From assembly GCA_004154925.1 (NCBI GenBank), contig QJNS01000083.1, positions 124,001-188,000 of the forward strand: DNA of 64,000 nt. Reading direction: 5' to 3'. The notes beneath the pieces are model-generated. The model worked only from the letters and a program-made list of their open reading frames with translations. It did no database searches and was not told where the DNA came from. Shown one piece after another: positions 1 to 13,400 of this stretch. The position numbers were made by a program, and so were the translations under genes. Origin of the DNA: Monosporascus cannonballus (taxonomy: Eukaryota; Ascomycota; Sordariomycetes; Xylariales). The stretch's first letter is position 1; every line of letters starts with the position of its first letter.

Positions 1-1175
1 GGCCCGAATTATATTAATAAATTTGTTATCGTTTTTCTGCTTATGCTTAGATTGTCTCTTCGATATAGGTATTTAATTATTCTGTCGTAATTTGTTAAGT
101 ACAAAATATATATAAGCTTTATATTTTTTTTCTAGTAATTGTAATATTCAATCTAGTTTTAACTTTTCTTATAAGTGGTCCCGAGTTCTATCGGTCCCGG
201 TTTTGTGCCGTAAGAAATATTATTACGTTAAAAAATATTAATATTAGCCGAATATTGAAATTTCTTATTATTTTTTCTTTTGATATCTTTAATGCACCAG
301 ATATATTGCCGGTCGTTAATCTTAATTGCTATAACGATGTAATCCGATAAATAATTGGGTCGATTAAATTTAAACAGTTTTTTCTGTATTTTCTTTTTTA
401 AATTATCGAAAATCTTAATTATTTACCTTTTTTGTTTTTAATTTAATTTTACTATTAGCGAAATAAACGTATTGCTGTAATTGAATACTAATACTTTTTA
501 TCGTAAACAATAAATCTGTATTTTAGCTTTTATTTTTTCGTTTATTATTTTAATAGTTTTCGTTAATACTTATTCGAACTATTCGTAATTATTATAAATT
601 CGTATTATTTTCGGGTTTTATTTTTCCGCTGATAAAGTAATATATTCCCTTATAATAGGCTTAAATTAAGTAACCGTATTTTCGATAAATCGTTTAATTG
701 TAAACTTGATTTACATACTAAGCGTAATAAATCGAATAAGAAAATATCTAAAGTATTTTCGGTATTAAATTAGAAACAATTATAATTTAAGTAAAATTTC
801 GTTAAAGAATTTCTGCTTAATAAATTTAAGGACATTTTCTAATTCTTAAATGAAATTTAACTGAATAACTTAGCTCGCTTAAAAAGGCTTTTTAGTTTCG
901 GAAACTTTTCTTTTTTTCAAGCTTTTTATAAGCAGTCTAGAAAAACGTCGTAAAATCATTTTAAAACTTTTTCAACCTAAATAATACGTTTGTTTATGGT
1001 ATCTAGGCGTTGAAAAACTTCCTTTCGAAAAAAACGAAATTATTTTTTTTTCACATTCTATTTCAGTATCCGAGTTATTAGGAATCTAGTAAATAGGTTA
1101 TTTGAGTTATTTATTAGTAAATAGAATATCGGCGATATTCCTTAAAGTTTAACGGTATCATTAAATAAAAATATA
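1..1175 (-). mobile_element. RIP-degraded LTR retrotransposon, gag-side internal region, cut by window edge
   Basis: This stretch aligns by eye, with many C/T and G/A differences, to about 8,880-10,020. That later segment is the part of the complete Gypsy-type element next to its minus-strand 5' LTR. Shared landmarks include the run around 224-235 matching about 9,070-9,080 (AATATTATTACGT), and the block at 1,081-1,170 matching 9,921-10,010. It is therefore the 5' (gag/leader) part of a related element on the minus strand, continuing beyond the left edge of the window. No reading frame survives. The family relationship is seen; the gag assignment is inferred from position only. Confidence 0.55.
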
Positions 1176-1545
1176 TAATATATAACGTCTAAATTAATTA
1201 ATTAATTATTAAATAAAAGTCGGACAAATTTATATTAATCGAAATATCGTAAACATTTAAGTAATAAAATAAGTAATTACGTATCGTAATATTAAAAATA
1301 TTTTAAATAACGAAATTATATTATAAGCTCAGATTATTTAAATTATGAAAAGTAATAAATGTGTACCTTTTTGTAAAGATTTTTCTGAATTTCTAGATTC
1401 TCTTAGAACCCTTATTTTAGTAATTCCTCTAGCTCTCTTTATTCTCTTAGATCTCTTATGGTAACTTTTTCCTAAATCCGTAAACCCCATTCGGATCCTT
1501 ATCACGTGACTAGATAGAGGTGGCCTTAAGTGCTCTGATTGTTCT
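1176..1545 (-). repeat. Diverged LTR-like sequence related to the 3.5/10.0 kb LTRs
   Basis: It lies directly beside the gag-side internal region, exactly where the 5' LTR lies in the complete element. It shares the box AAATTATGAAAAGTAATAAA (1,338-1,357) with the two good LTRs (near 3,660 and 10,209). It also has a comparable CTTAGATCTCTTA-type stretch around 1,440-1,460. The remainder is too diverged to align by eye, so the borders are approximate. It could be an LTR of a sister subfamily. Confidence 0.35.
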
Positions 1546-3471
1546 TCTTAGCAAACTCGATTAGTTTTTAACACAAATTTTATTCCGGTTATTTAAGTCT
1601 TATTTTTCGCAAGAAATAAGATATTTTTAAGTTTTTTCCAAGTTTTACGCTCAGCCAATTTAATAAACGTACCCGCTTTTTATCGTTATATATTTTTCGA
1701 TCGTTTTATAATATTTTTATATTAATTTTAAAATACGCTTATTAAGAGCTAATTAACGGAAGGTGTAATAACCAAACGCGAAAATTTATTTTCGAAATAA
1801 AAGTTTCATTTTTTATACCGTTTATTGGTTTTTGTTCGTTTTTCGTTCTATTTAAAAGAAATTATAATTTAATTTTTCAGTTTTAATATAATACTTAACA
1901 ATCGAATATAGTTTTATATTTAAAATAAAGATTTGAATTTCTTTATATCGCCGGTTAGCTTTCGGTTATATTTCGGTTTATTATATATTTTTAATAATAT
2001 TTAATCGGTCGATATTCGATCGATATATAATAAAATTATTATATGTCAAAAAATCTAAAAATAATTACATAATTAATTAATATTTTAATTTCGGTATTTT
2101 AATATTGTAAAATTAATCTTTATAATTTTATAATTGTTAAACAATTAATTTTTAATCGAATTATTATTATTTTATTTTTTATATACGTAGTTAATCTTTT
2201 ATAACTATATAATATCTTAAATATATATTTAAAATACGTTTAGAACTTTTACATACTATATTTAACAGGTCAGCCTTTTTATCAAATTAGATATTTATAT
2301 TATTTTTGATTATTTCGATAATAGATGATATCTTTTATTACCTATTTGCCTTACTTTTTATCAAGTTTAATAACGTTGTTTAAAGATTATTTGCTTGCTG
2401 AATATATTACGGTTTTAATAAAAATACCGGAAATATATTACATATCCGGTAAGATGTAATAAGACAATTATTTTATACGCGTAAAACCTTATTTGGTTTT
2501 TAATTATAACTAGAATATAAATAAATAAACCTTTTATTTTTAAACCTAAAGTTTTTAATCGTTAAATATATTTATTATTCTAGTTCAAATTCTATATATA
2601 TATAATATTAATTATAGTATTTTTAAGCTATTGTTATTTTTTAGTTTTTATATATTTCTTAACAAATAGTCGTGTACTTTTTAAAACGCTTTTTTATTTT
2701 TATAAGTATTCTTTAAATCTTTATGAAAAGTATTTTATTATTCTCAGTAATATTCGTATAAAGTTTCAAAGGAAAAACGGCTAGTAAATACGTTTTAGAT
2801 ATTATTATACGCGAATTTCGTATTTCGTAATAATTTTGTTTAATAATTTTAATACTTATTATCGTAATTACGGCAATAATATTTTAAAACTTAATAAATA
2901 TGTTCTATTTGCTTATTGATTTACGAATAATAAATATTCGATATTTGTCGCTTTATTTTTAATATTTGTTTTATAAAATTCTGCTTAAAATTAATTTATT
3001 AATAATTTATTTTTATACTTATTTATCTCAGCCAGCGTATCGACTTTATACGTTATTTTATCGTAAAGTAATTAAGCTAATTTAATTACAGTTAATGTTT
3101 TAACCGTAAAAATAAATAAGTCTAATTTCGTAAAGCGGTCAACGATTACTAAAATAACGTTATATTTTAACTTATTTAGATCTGAATTGTTAAGAAGTTT
3201 TGTAATAAAATTTAACGAGATTTTTTAAAAAGGTTATTTAAGTAATAATAAGAATTATAGTTATTTATATAGCTTATAGCGTAATTCAATTATGTTTTAA
3301 TAATGCGGATATAATTCGCTATATTTTTCTAATAAAGGTTTTTAATTATTAATTTCAACGTATGATACATTTTATATATTTTGCTATTAAATTACTATAG
3401 TATTAATTAATTAAGCATTTTCGTAAAACGCCTTAAAATAGATTTATAAATATATTCTAATAATATAAAAC
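1546..3471 (-). mobile_element. Second Gypsy-type element relic with integrase core
   Basis: AT-rich, RIP-like sequence without open frames. On the minus strand around 3,070-3,235 a degraded integrase core can be read. It begins with a piece like ISLNFITKLLNNS, is followed by VILVIVDRFTKL (the conserved DRxTK stretch around the first catalytic aspartate of Ty3/Gypsy integrases), and ends in a TVKTLTVIKLA-like piece. The sequence towards 1.6 kb would be the 3' end of that element. The upstream pol is missing because the 3,477-10,416 element starts at 3.47 kb, so this copy is either truncated or split by that insertion. Confidence 0.5.
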
Positions 3472-3476
3472 CTTAT

Positions 3477-3919
3477 TATAACAGCTAAAGGTTTAATCAA
3501 CTATTAAATCTTAGTCGTACGGGTTAATGTTTGCAGGAATATCGTAGGACTTTGTAGCAGTAAAATAACTTAGTTACGTTTTTTAATATCAAAGATGCAA
3601 AAGACGTATTGCAAACGATTAATATTAATAAATAGTTTCTTGTAAGCTAAATTTATTTAAACTATGGAAATAATAAACGTATATATTCTTTTTATGGATT
3701 CCGTTAAATTCTTTAGATTATTCTAGATCTATATTAGATAACTGCATAGATCCCGTTAAATCTCTTAGATTATTTCGGATCTATATCGGATAATTGTATA
3801 GATCTCGTTAAATCCTTTGGATTATTCCGGATCTATATTACGTAATTTCGACCCACTTGGGTTCTGTTTCGGTTATCGAGTGACCGTTTTCGAAACCTTC
3901 CCTTGGTTAGATTATAATA
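3477..3919 (-). repeat. 3' LTR (minus-strand sense) of the Gypsy element
   Basis: 443 bp, aligned to 10,026-10,416 over its full length. Shared landmarks are TTAGTCGTACGGGTT, the CTTGGGT..CTGTTTCGGT..ATCGAGTGACCGTTTTCGA block, and the end GGTT..TTATAA. It carries three copies of a roughly 52-bp tandem unit (GTTAAATC..GGAT..TATTCCGGATCTATAT) at about 3,697-3,840, whereas the other LTR carries two. This accounts for the 52-bp length difference. Differences between the LTRs are mostly C/T and G/A. Confidence 0.75.
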
Positions 3920-3936
3920 CGGTTTTTCCTTTTCTT
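3920..3936 (-). other. Polypurine tract of the Gypsy element
   Basis: Directly inside the left LTR the minus strand reads a purine run (AAGAAAAGGAAAAACCG) abutting the LTR start. A polypurine tract sits next to the 3' LTR in LTR retroelements, so this independently supports the minus-strand orientation shown by the pol motifs. Confidence 0.5.
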
Positions 3937-6900
3937 ATATCTTGCCTTTAAGATTTTTTTAGTAAGCTTTTTCTTATCCGTTACCATATTTAACCGAATC
4001 GCTAAGAACCGCAAACGAATTAACGAAAAAAAAGCGTAAGACTTTAATTTCGTTTCGTTTTAATTCCGGTTTCGAAATTATGCCTTATATACTTTATTTC
4101 CGCACTGGCGACTTATGTACCATATTAGATAATATAGCGCGTTATTAATAATATATCTTAAAAAAACGTTATTGCAACGGTTCAGGTATTTTTTTTCTTT
4201 CTTAAATAATATTAATAAAGAGATAAAGCGTTTTCGATTCGAAAAATTCTTTGCCCGCTAATATCTATATAATATTCGTCAAAAGTTGTTAATAATATTT
4301 CGTCGTTTAAACAAAATATTATTTTGACTGGAACGTTTTCGTATTCAGCAAGAATTTTTTCGTAAAAAAGGCGTGGAAATAGTTAACCGAGGTTTTTAAT
4401 CCTTAGATAAATAAGAAAAGACCGATCGTTTAGAGATAAAACGCAAACATTTAGAAATTGAGTTCCGCGCCGTACTTCCTGAATGGTTTTATTTTTTTAA
4501 CCTTATTGTAGACGTGAACTGAGACGCGATTATTTCTGAGGGTTCCGCCGTTGTTGGTAAAAGTTCTTTAATAGACGCTGGGCGCCAATAAGGTTTTTGG
4601 CGGGTTCTTAAGTGTTTTCGGAATCCGGGTGCTTTTTTCATTTAATTAGATATTGGATAAGTCCGTTTTGTTTTCGTATGCTGAGAATTTTCTTTATTTC
4701 GTATGCTTATTTATCTTTTTCCATATCGTTCTATGCCGTATGCATTTTGATTATATCTGCTGCTAATTTAAGTAAAGAAACGTAAAAAAAATAGATAAAA
4801 TTTGATTTTTGGTAGAAATTTTAATTAGTAATTGTTTTCTGAGATTTCTTTTAGTGATTTTATATAGACCGATATATTTGAAATAGAGTTTTTTGCTGGG
4901 TTATTTTGTTTAAATATTTTTTGTAATAAGGAAAACCATTTCCCCTTTTTCGAAAATTAGTTTTTTTAATTTTTTCTGGTTATAATATTTACGTATTTAA
5001 TTTCGTACGAATTTTAGTTTTGTTTTTATTTCCTGGTATAGCTGTCGTAATTATACTGACGTAAAGATCGCTTTAATATTGATTAAATCGTCGTTACGTG
5101 TTTTTCTATAAATTTCTAGTATAGAACTAAAATTTGCATTTGTTAATATTATTTTAATATTTTTATAATAATTGGTATTATAAATTAATTATGCGATTAA
5201 TAATTTATTAACTTAAATATTGTATTAATAATTAATATAATATTGTAAGTAAAGGTTTAAAATTTGATTTATTCGTTTCGTTTATTTATCTGTTTAAAGT
5301 TTAAATACGTTAAATAATTTGTAATTTAGACCGATTTATATTATAAGGCCTTATGAAAATTTAAATACGAAAGTTAATTCTTTATTTAAGATAATGTTTA
5401 TTAATAATCCATATATATTGAAAATATTTTTTATAAAAATATATGTTTTTTATTTGGCGTTTATGTTTTCGTAATATGGTAAAAAATAAAAAGATTTCGT
5501 AAATCGGTCGATAATTACGAAAATGCTATCGTAATATATTTCTATAACTGTATTTTTTAATATAGAAAATTTATTAATAAAATTAAATATAACTAAATAT
5601 TATAATTGTTTTATAACTAATAATAGTTATAACTTTTCATATAACTTATATCGTTATATTTTTATTTTAATATTAATATCGTATTATTGTATAAATTTTT
5701 GTACCGTTAATTTTGTTTTAAGAAAAAAAAATATATACGTTAAAGTCGTTTTAAGGTTTTGTAAATCCTTAAATATCCGTATAATTAATATTCGTATATT
5801 TTTTGTACTAAATCTTTTTCGTATTTTTTAAAATTTGAATTTTATTTATTCTTTAGTTTTTTTAAAAAACCGTTATTATATTACTGGATTTTTTTAGTAC
5901 ATATCACAAGATATCGCCCGAATTGTCGCAATTTATCGTAAGCATAAATATTTTTTAATATGTTATCGAAAATTATATAACTAATTTTAACCAATTTCTT
6001 TTCGAAATCTGGGCGCCTATTTAAGATATTTACTTTACTATTTTCTGAACTTTTCCTTTAAATAATAACGAAATCGAAATTCGTTAATTTTTTTACATAA
6101 CGAAATTATTATTTTATAAATTGTCTAATCGTAATAAATCGGGTAAGATTTTGATAATCCGTATAAATCTTAACTTGATATAAGTTTCCCTTTAGAAAAT
6201 ACCTAAAGTTTCGAAATATTATAACAATGGCCATAAATGTTTTATCTGGAACACCGTAATTAAGTTCAGCTTTTTGTAATTTGTACGAAACAAATATAAT
6301 AAAATGTAATTTGCCTTAATTATTTCGTTATCCGATTATTACGTTTAATACATAATCCAAAATATTGGTTTTTCGCTTAAAAAGGTAATTTAAATTATAT
6401 ATAATTAATATTAATTCGTTAATAATTATATTTTTAATACCTTAAAATATTTTTTCCGTATTTAACATTAATTTAAATTTTTCTTTTCGTAAATTTTATT
6501 AAAAATATAATTATATTATTAAAATTTCGAATAGATTTTCTATAATAGTTAACGAATTTAAGGAATTCTTGTACTTCTTTAACCGTAAATAGGGTTTGTT
6601 ATTTTGTAATTATAACGATATTTTTAAGATTTATTTGAATATATTTTAAAATAATAATATGCTTCAAATAGTTTATTTTTTATTTATAAAATGAACTTTT
6701 TTAGCATTAATAAATAACTTTATATTCTATAAAGTTTAGAAAAATTTATGAATATATTTTATATATGTTTTTTTAAAAAACAGATAAGAATATCGTCGAA
6801 ATAATATATAATAAAAATATTAAGATATTTTCGTAATACGTAATTTGTTATCCGTTAAAAAGTTATTAATATATTTGTAAATCTTATTAGTATAATTAAA

Positions 6901-9900
6901 TATTTAAATAGTTTATATTATTTTAAAACTTACTTTTTATTTATATTTCTATTAATTTTAATAAAGTTATATTTATTTTTAACATCAAATAATATAAATT
7001 ATATGGCTCCGTAAAATCAGTTTTTTATTTTCGTAATTAAAGGTAATGGTATTTGATTTTTAACAGTAATATTATTCAGTTATTAATAATTAATTATAAA
7101 TCGTAATTTTTCGTTTTTTTCGATACGAAAAATATGAAGTATTTTATTTATAATTTCCAAAGTTACATCTATTTTTTTGTAACCGATTTTCTAAGTATTT
7201 TTGAAAAATACGTAATTCGTTTTTATTAAAATTATAAAAAAGGTAAAACTTTGTCGAAAATACTTTTTTAAAAATCATTTTATAATTTTATTTATTATAT
7301 TTTAGTAATTTAACATCGAATTTCTTTTTAAAGATATACTTCTATTTATCGTATTATAATAATATATTAATTAAATCTTTTAATTTTTAAAGCTGCTATT
7401 TTAATTTCGCTTTAATTATATTAACGATACGTCTTATTTTTCTTTAATATTCATTTTTTTCTTATATCTTATCCTTTTTGGTAATAAGGTTTTTATCGTA
7501 TCTTTATACCTATATTCGTTATTATTCTTAATCGAATATTAAAATTTTAATTTTTTTCCGTTTATAAATAAAGCATAAAACGAACGTTATTTAGCTAATT
7601 CCTTTATTAATTAAAGCTTTGTATTAATATATCCATAATAATCTTAAGATCATATTGTAATTTCTAAATAAAACGATATCGAAATTAATTATTTAGTATT
7701 ATCTTTAAATAAAAATCTCGAAATAATTAATTTTGCGTATAATTTTCCCGTTATCGTAAGCGAATTCTTAACTTTTGGTATTTGTTATTGTATAAGGTTT
7801 TAATTTATATTTCTATAATAATTTAAACGTATTAATTATATTTAGTACAATATAATTTCCGTCCAGAATTCCGTAATTTATTATTGCGATATATTAGTAC
7901 GTTCTAATTTATATGTCTAAAATAATAAGATTATTAACGGCTTTTATTATCGCATTTAAAATCTTTTTTAAAAATTCCCTTTAATTTCTCTGGGTTTCGT
8001 TATTTTGCGACTTTTTTACAAATAACCTTTTTTTTAATTCCTATTTAAATTTATCAAACCTTATTTACGTTTTTTTCGTTTAACGCGTTAAGTTGTTATA
8101 TTTATCGTTAATATTAGCGTATTTTTTCTTCGAATTATATTAATTACTTTTGATTTTATTATAATTCTTTTCTTTATCAAATAAATTATTTTCTTATATT
8201 TACGATTGCATCCCATTATACGTCGTTCTAATTATGGTTTCAGAGATTTGTTATAAATTAACGTATTTTTAATAGCTATTTCTTCGTAAAAATCTATAAT
8301 AAATACTAATTAAAAATAAAGATTTATATTAACTTTTTGGCAATATTTTTCTATTATACATTAGATTAACTCCTTTTCTGTTTAATAATTATATTATTAA
8401 TAATAACAGAAAAAATCTTTTTACGGGTATTATTGTTTTGAAGCCAGCTATTTATTTCGGCCAGCTGCTACATATTTCCTAAAGCTATAGTTCGAAAATA
8501 TCAACACCATTATTTATCGTTTTTGTTATTTTTCGTACGATTTAGAAAGTCGAATCCTTCGTAATATATACGAGTAATTCGTCCGTAAATATGTTATTTT
8601 TATTTTTCGTAATTAGGATATTCTCGTAGTCGACAATATATAATATTCATTTTGCTATATCGATCAGGGATTTCGGGACAGATTTCTTCTATCTAATTTT
8701 AATATTTGCGTAATTATCCTTATCGTGCTTTTTGTTATGTTTACAATATTTATTAAGCTAGGTTTCTGGCTTTTCGCATTTTTCGTCGAATTTCTTGTCG
8801 TAATAACCTTTGTTATATTTTTCGTTATAAGTGACCTAATATGTACTTAGGCTGGATTATATTAATGGATTTACTTCTATTTCTTTGATTTTCTCTAGAT
8901 TATCTCTTAGATACTAGTTTTCAGTTATCTTAACGGAGCTTCTTAGGTGCTTTTTATCATATTATCTTATATTCCATTTTATTATAAATGTAACATTTAA
9001 TTTGGTTCTAATTCTTTTTATAAGTAACTTTTAATCTCATAAATCCTTATTTTGTACTGTAAAAAATATTATTACGTCGAAAAACGTTAGTATTAATCGT
9101 ATATCGAGTTTTATTATTATTTTTTCCTCTGGTACCTTTAATACATTATATGTATTATCGATTATTAATCTTAATTGTTATGACTATATAATTCGACAAA
9201 TAATTAGATTTATTAAATTTAAAATGGTTTTTTTATTTTTTTTTAAATCATCGAAAATTTAGCTATTAATACCTTTAATTTCCAGTTTAGCTTAACGGCT
9301 AGTTAAATTAACGTACTACCGTAATTAGATACGGATTTCTTTTATCGTAATTATTAAATTTGTATTTCGGCTTTTTATTTTTTTGGTTATTATTTCGAAA
9401 ATATTTATTAATATTTATTGGAATTATTCGTAATTATTATAAATTCGTATTATTTTTAGATTTCGTTTTTCGATTAGCAAAATAATATATTTTTTATAAC
9501 AGGCTTAAATCAAATAATTACGTTTCTAGTAAATCGTTTAATTGCGAATTTAATTCGTATAATGGGCGTAATATATCAAATAGGAAAATACCCGCAGTAT
9601 ATTCGATATTAAATTAAAAACAATTATAATTTAGTCGAAATTCCGTCAAAAAACTCTGGTTTAAAAGGTTTAAAAACCTTTTTTAATTTTTTGGTAAAAT
9701 TTAGTTAAATAATTTAACTTATTTGAAAAGGCCTTCCGGTTTAGAAAGTTTTCTTTTTTTAGACTTTTTATAGGCGGCTTAAAAAGATGTTATAAGATTA
9801 TTATTTTTTCATATAAGCTGGAAAATACGTTCGTTTATAACATCTAGATGTCGAAGAACTTTTTCGCGAGAAAAACGAGGCTTTTCTTTTTTTCCTCGGA

Positions 9901-10025
9901 TTCCATTCTAGTGTCTGGATAATCAGGGACCTGGTAAATGGGCTATTCGGGCTGCTTGCTGGTAGATATAGCGTCGATGATATTGCTCAAAGTCTAACGG
10001 TACTATTGAACAAAAGCTTGTAACG

Positions 10026-10416
10026 TATAACGGCTAAGGGTCTAACCAACTATTAAACCTTAGTCGTACGGGTTTATGTTAGCAGGAGTATTATGGGACT
10101 TTGTAGTAATAAAGTAAGTTAATTATATCTCTTAATACCAAAGGTACAAAAAAGGTATTGCAAACAATTAATATTAATAAGTGATTAATTGTAAACTAAA
10201 ACTATTTAAATTATGGAAATAATAAACGTATATATCCCTTTAATAAATCTCGTTAAATCTTTTAAATTATTCCGGATCTATATCGGATAATTGCATAGAT
10301 CCCGTTAAATCTCTTGGATTATTCCGGATCCATATTACGTGGTTTCGACCTACTTGGGTCCTGTTTCGGTCATCGAGTGACCGTTTTCGAGACCCTCTCT
10401 TGGTTGGGTTATAACA
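10026..10416 (-). repeat. 5' LTR (minus-strand sense) of the Gypsy element
   Basis: 391 bp copy of the 3,477-3,919 LTR with two 52-bp units (about 10,245-10,337). Read on the minus strand it begins TGTTATAAC. The equivalent left copy reads TATTATAAT, differing by RIP-type transitions. This copy keeps noticeably more G and C than the left one. Confidence 0.75.
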
Positions 10417-10421
10417 CTTAT

Positions 10422-13400
10422 TTAAATTTAAAAAATGTTCTTTTCTTGTTTTAGTTTAATATTTAATTATTCTTCTTAATTTTATAATATTTAAATCTTA
10501 AATTTATAACTTTCGAACTTAATCGTAAAATTGTTAGAAAATTTTCGGGTATAATATTATTTTTTTTAAATAACGTTTTTATTAATAAATATAAAACATA
10601 TTAATTTCAAATAATAACCTTAACCTTAATTTCGTTTTCTTTAAATTTTTTAAAATTCGACCGTAATATAATTACAATTTACGGTTATCATTATTTAATT
10701 ACTCATTATATTATTAATACGATTTATATTTATATTATTATATATAAATAATAATTTCGCCAGCTATATAATTTCTTATTTTTTTAGAAAACCTTTTGCA
10801 ATTCTATAAGGAAAATCTTCGGCTTTTTTTACGTAAACGATAATAATTTAAGTTTTTTTTTATTTAAAACGTGTTTAGAAATATAATAGTAAATAAGTTT
10901 TACATCGTTTTTACGAAACCTTTTGTTTTTGTATAATACTTTACGTTATACTATATATTGGTAATTATTTTCCGTACGTTTTATAGCTTATCGTTCGTAA
11001 GTTTTAACTTTTTTAATAATGTAAAGATTATATTTTCGTGCGTAGTTTTCTTAATACATAATTTAAACGTTTAAATAACGTATTTGTCGAATTAACGATG
11101 CCTTATTAATATTAGATTTTAAAATTAAATTACGAAAGAAAACAGTAAAGTTATCGCGTTAATTTTTCTTTAAAGTTACGCGTTAATAAATTTACGATAT
11201 TTTTAAGATTATATAATTAATAAACATTAAAAAATATTTTCCCGTTTTCGAAATATTGTAATTAATATTTTAAACCTTTTATTATTGTTAAAAGTTTTTA
11301 TTATTTTAGAACTCAATTTTTGGCTGGGTTAAATTTCCGTAATTAATATACAATTAGACGCTAATATTTCTTATTTTTTCCGATAAAGTTTTTAATATCG
11401 TTTTTATTAAAACATTTATTTTAATGTTAATATTTTGAGAATTATTTTAATAACGAAAAATAATTATTAATTAAAAAATGTCTTTTAAAGTATAAAACGC
11501 ATTTTTAATATTTTAAGTCAATACAACTTTATTTTCCTACTTTAATATTATCTTCTTTTTAATAATATGATAATAAGTCTAATAATATACAAATAATAAA
11601 CGATATATTTTTAATAAAAATTTTCAAACTTTAAAAATTCTGGATGTTATAAATCAATTTCGGTTTTGATTACGTTTTAATAGTATTAACCCGTTGGCAA
11701 TTTATTTTTAATTTATCGATATTAATTACGAAATTTTCAAAATATTTTTTATATTTTATAATTTCGTATTTGAATAGTTCAACAAATAATTAATATTATA
11801 ATAATCGTTTATAAATTAAATAAAATATGTCGCCTATTTTTTTATTATACGAATAAATAATTATATTATTTAAGTATAGTATATATATGTAACTATTTAG
11901 TTTAGTTAATATCTTAAATATATAAATTTAACATATAATTAACATATTAATAAAATCAAATAACATAATTATATATTTATATTACCCGTAGTATATTTAA
12001 AAGGCGGTTTTTTATTAATTACCTTTTTTAATTCTGATACAGTAATGATTACTTTTAAAATTAATATTCGAAAATATTTTACTTAATATTAAGTGATTTA
12101 TTATTTTTAAATAATATATTCGTTTTACTTTTAAGTTTTTCTAGATATACGTTTCGAATATTTCCTGCTAGATTTTCAAAATACGATAAATTAGACGTAT
12201 AAAAATATTTTTCTCAGAATTACATTTATTATATACTTTACTTTTAATAATTAAGAGATTATTTAATTACTTTTTCGAAATACATTTGGTGAAAAGTTTC
12301 TAAACTTATAAAAAAATTAATTGTTTTCTGTTTTTATTATTCTTTAAATTCTGAAATATTTAACTTATTGATTAAGCTTATTATATTAATAATATAAACT
12401 TATTCGCTGAAAAACATTAAACTTTCAAATTGTTATCCGTGGATCTTTTACAATAATCTATATAATTATTAATATATAACTGTATTTAATAAAATACCTA
12501 ACTTACTTATTTTTAATCTGAGTAATAAAAGATTAAGTGCTTTTTAGTTGCGATATATTACGAAATAAATTTGCTTGAATTTTTATTCGTTTTCGTTGTT
12601 ATTTATTATATTAATAAGAATTTTGTAAACTTTATACCATTTAATATACGTATTGTTAACGTCGATAAATCTCGAAATATTTACCAAAATTAAAAAAAAG
12701 TTAAGTTCTTTTGCTAATTTTTTACTTATAATATTTATTTATATTTTAATATTCATATCCGCTTCTACTATTATATCTGTAGTACTTTTCTTAATAAATA
12801 CTGTTTTTTAAAATGCGGCTTTATTTTAATTATCCTACAATTATTAGCTGAAATAAAATAGATATATACGTTTATTTCGGCTTTTATTTTAGGTTTTTAT
12901 CTAAGAACTAGTTTAATTTATCGTTATATATTATAATGTTTTATACGGCTTTCGAAAGCTATTTTTCGTATAGTCGAAAGAACAAATTTTTTATATTTTT
13001 TTTAAATTTATGATATGCGTTTTTATAACTTATTTTCTTATAATTATAACATTTAAATAAATTTTTATAAAAATTAAAAATATTAAATTATAGAAACTTA
13101 TTTCGATCAGAATTAAATTAGTGACTGTTCGATTTTTATATAAAAACGTCCGCTGTTTTTATTATTTTTACGTAACGTTTTTAATTTACTTTTTAAAAGT
13201 TTTTCTTAAAAGCGTTAAAGTAAAATCGTTTATTCCTATTAGCGCCTTTAATAGAATACGATCGGTTTTTTTCGCCTTTTTTTAAAAATATTTTAATTCT
13301 ATTTTGTTTTATTTATTGTGTAATTAATTTATTAGAACCTAATAATTTTACTATTAATTTATAAAAATTATTACAGGTAAAACGTTGATTCTCCCGATTA

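Larger units (their letters stand above)
3472..10421 (-). mobile_element. Near-complete RIP-degraded Ty3/Gypsy LTR retrotransposon
   Basis: Two direct LTRs (3,477-3,919 and 10,026-10,416) flank about 6.1 kb of AT-rich internal DNA. The pentamer CTTAT occurs on both outer sides (3,472-3,476 and 10,417-10,421) and is a candidate target-site duplication. It is weak evidence in such AT-rich DNA. On the minus strand, degraded pol motifs occur in Ty3/Gypsy order with decreasing coordinate. These are a YYFDDILI reverse-transcriptase active-site box (about 6,780-6,806), a VKEVQEFLKFVNYYRKS piece (about 6,535-6,590), an RNase H piece containing KLQKAELNYGVPDK (about 6,240-6,318) and an integrase core VIIDRFTKS (about 5,470-5,525). 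Every frame carries many stops, mostly of the TAA/TAG type expected from RIP. The element is dead. Confidence 0.8.
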
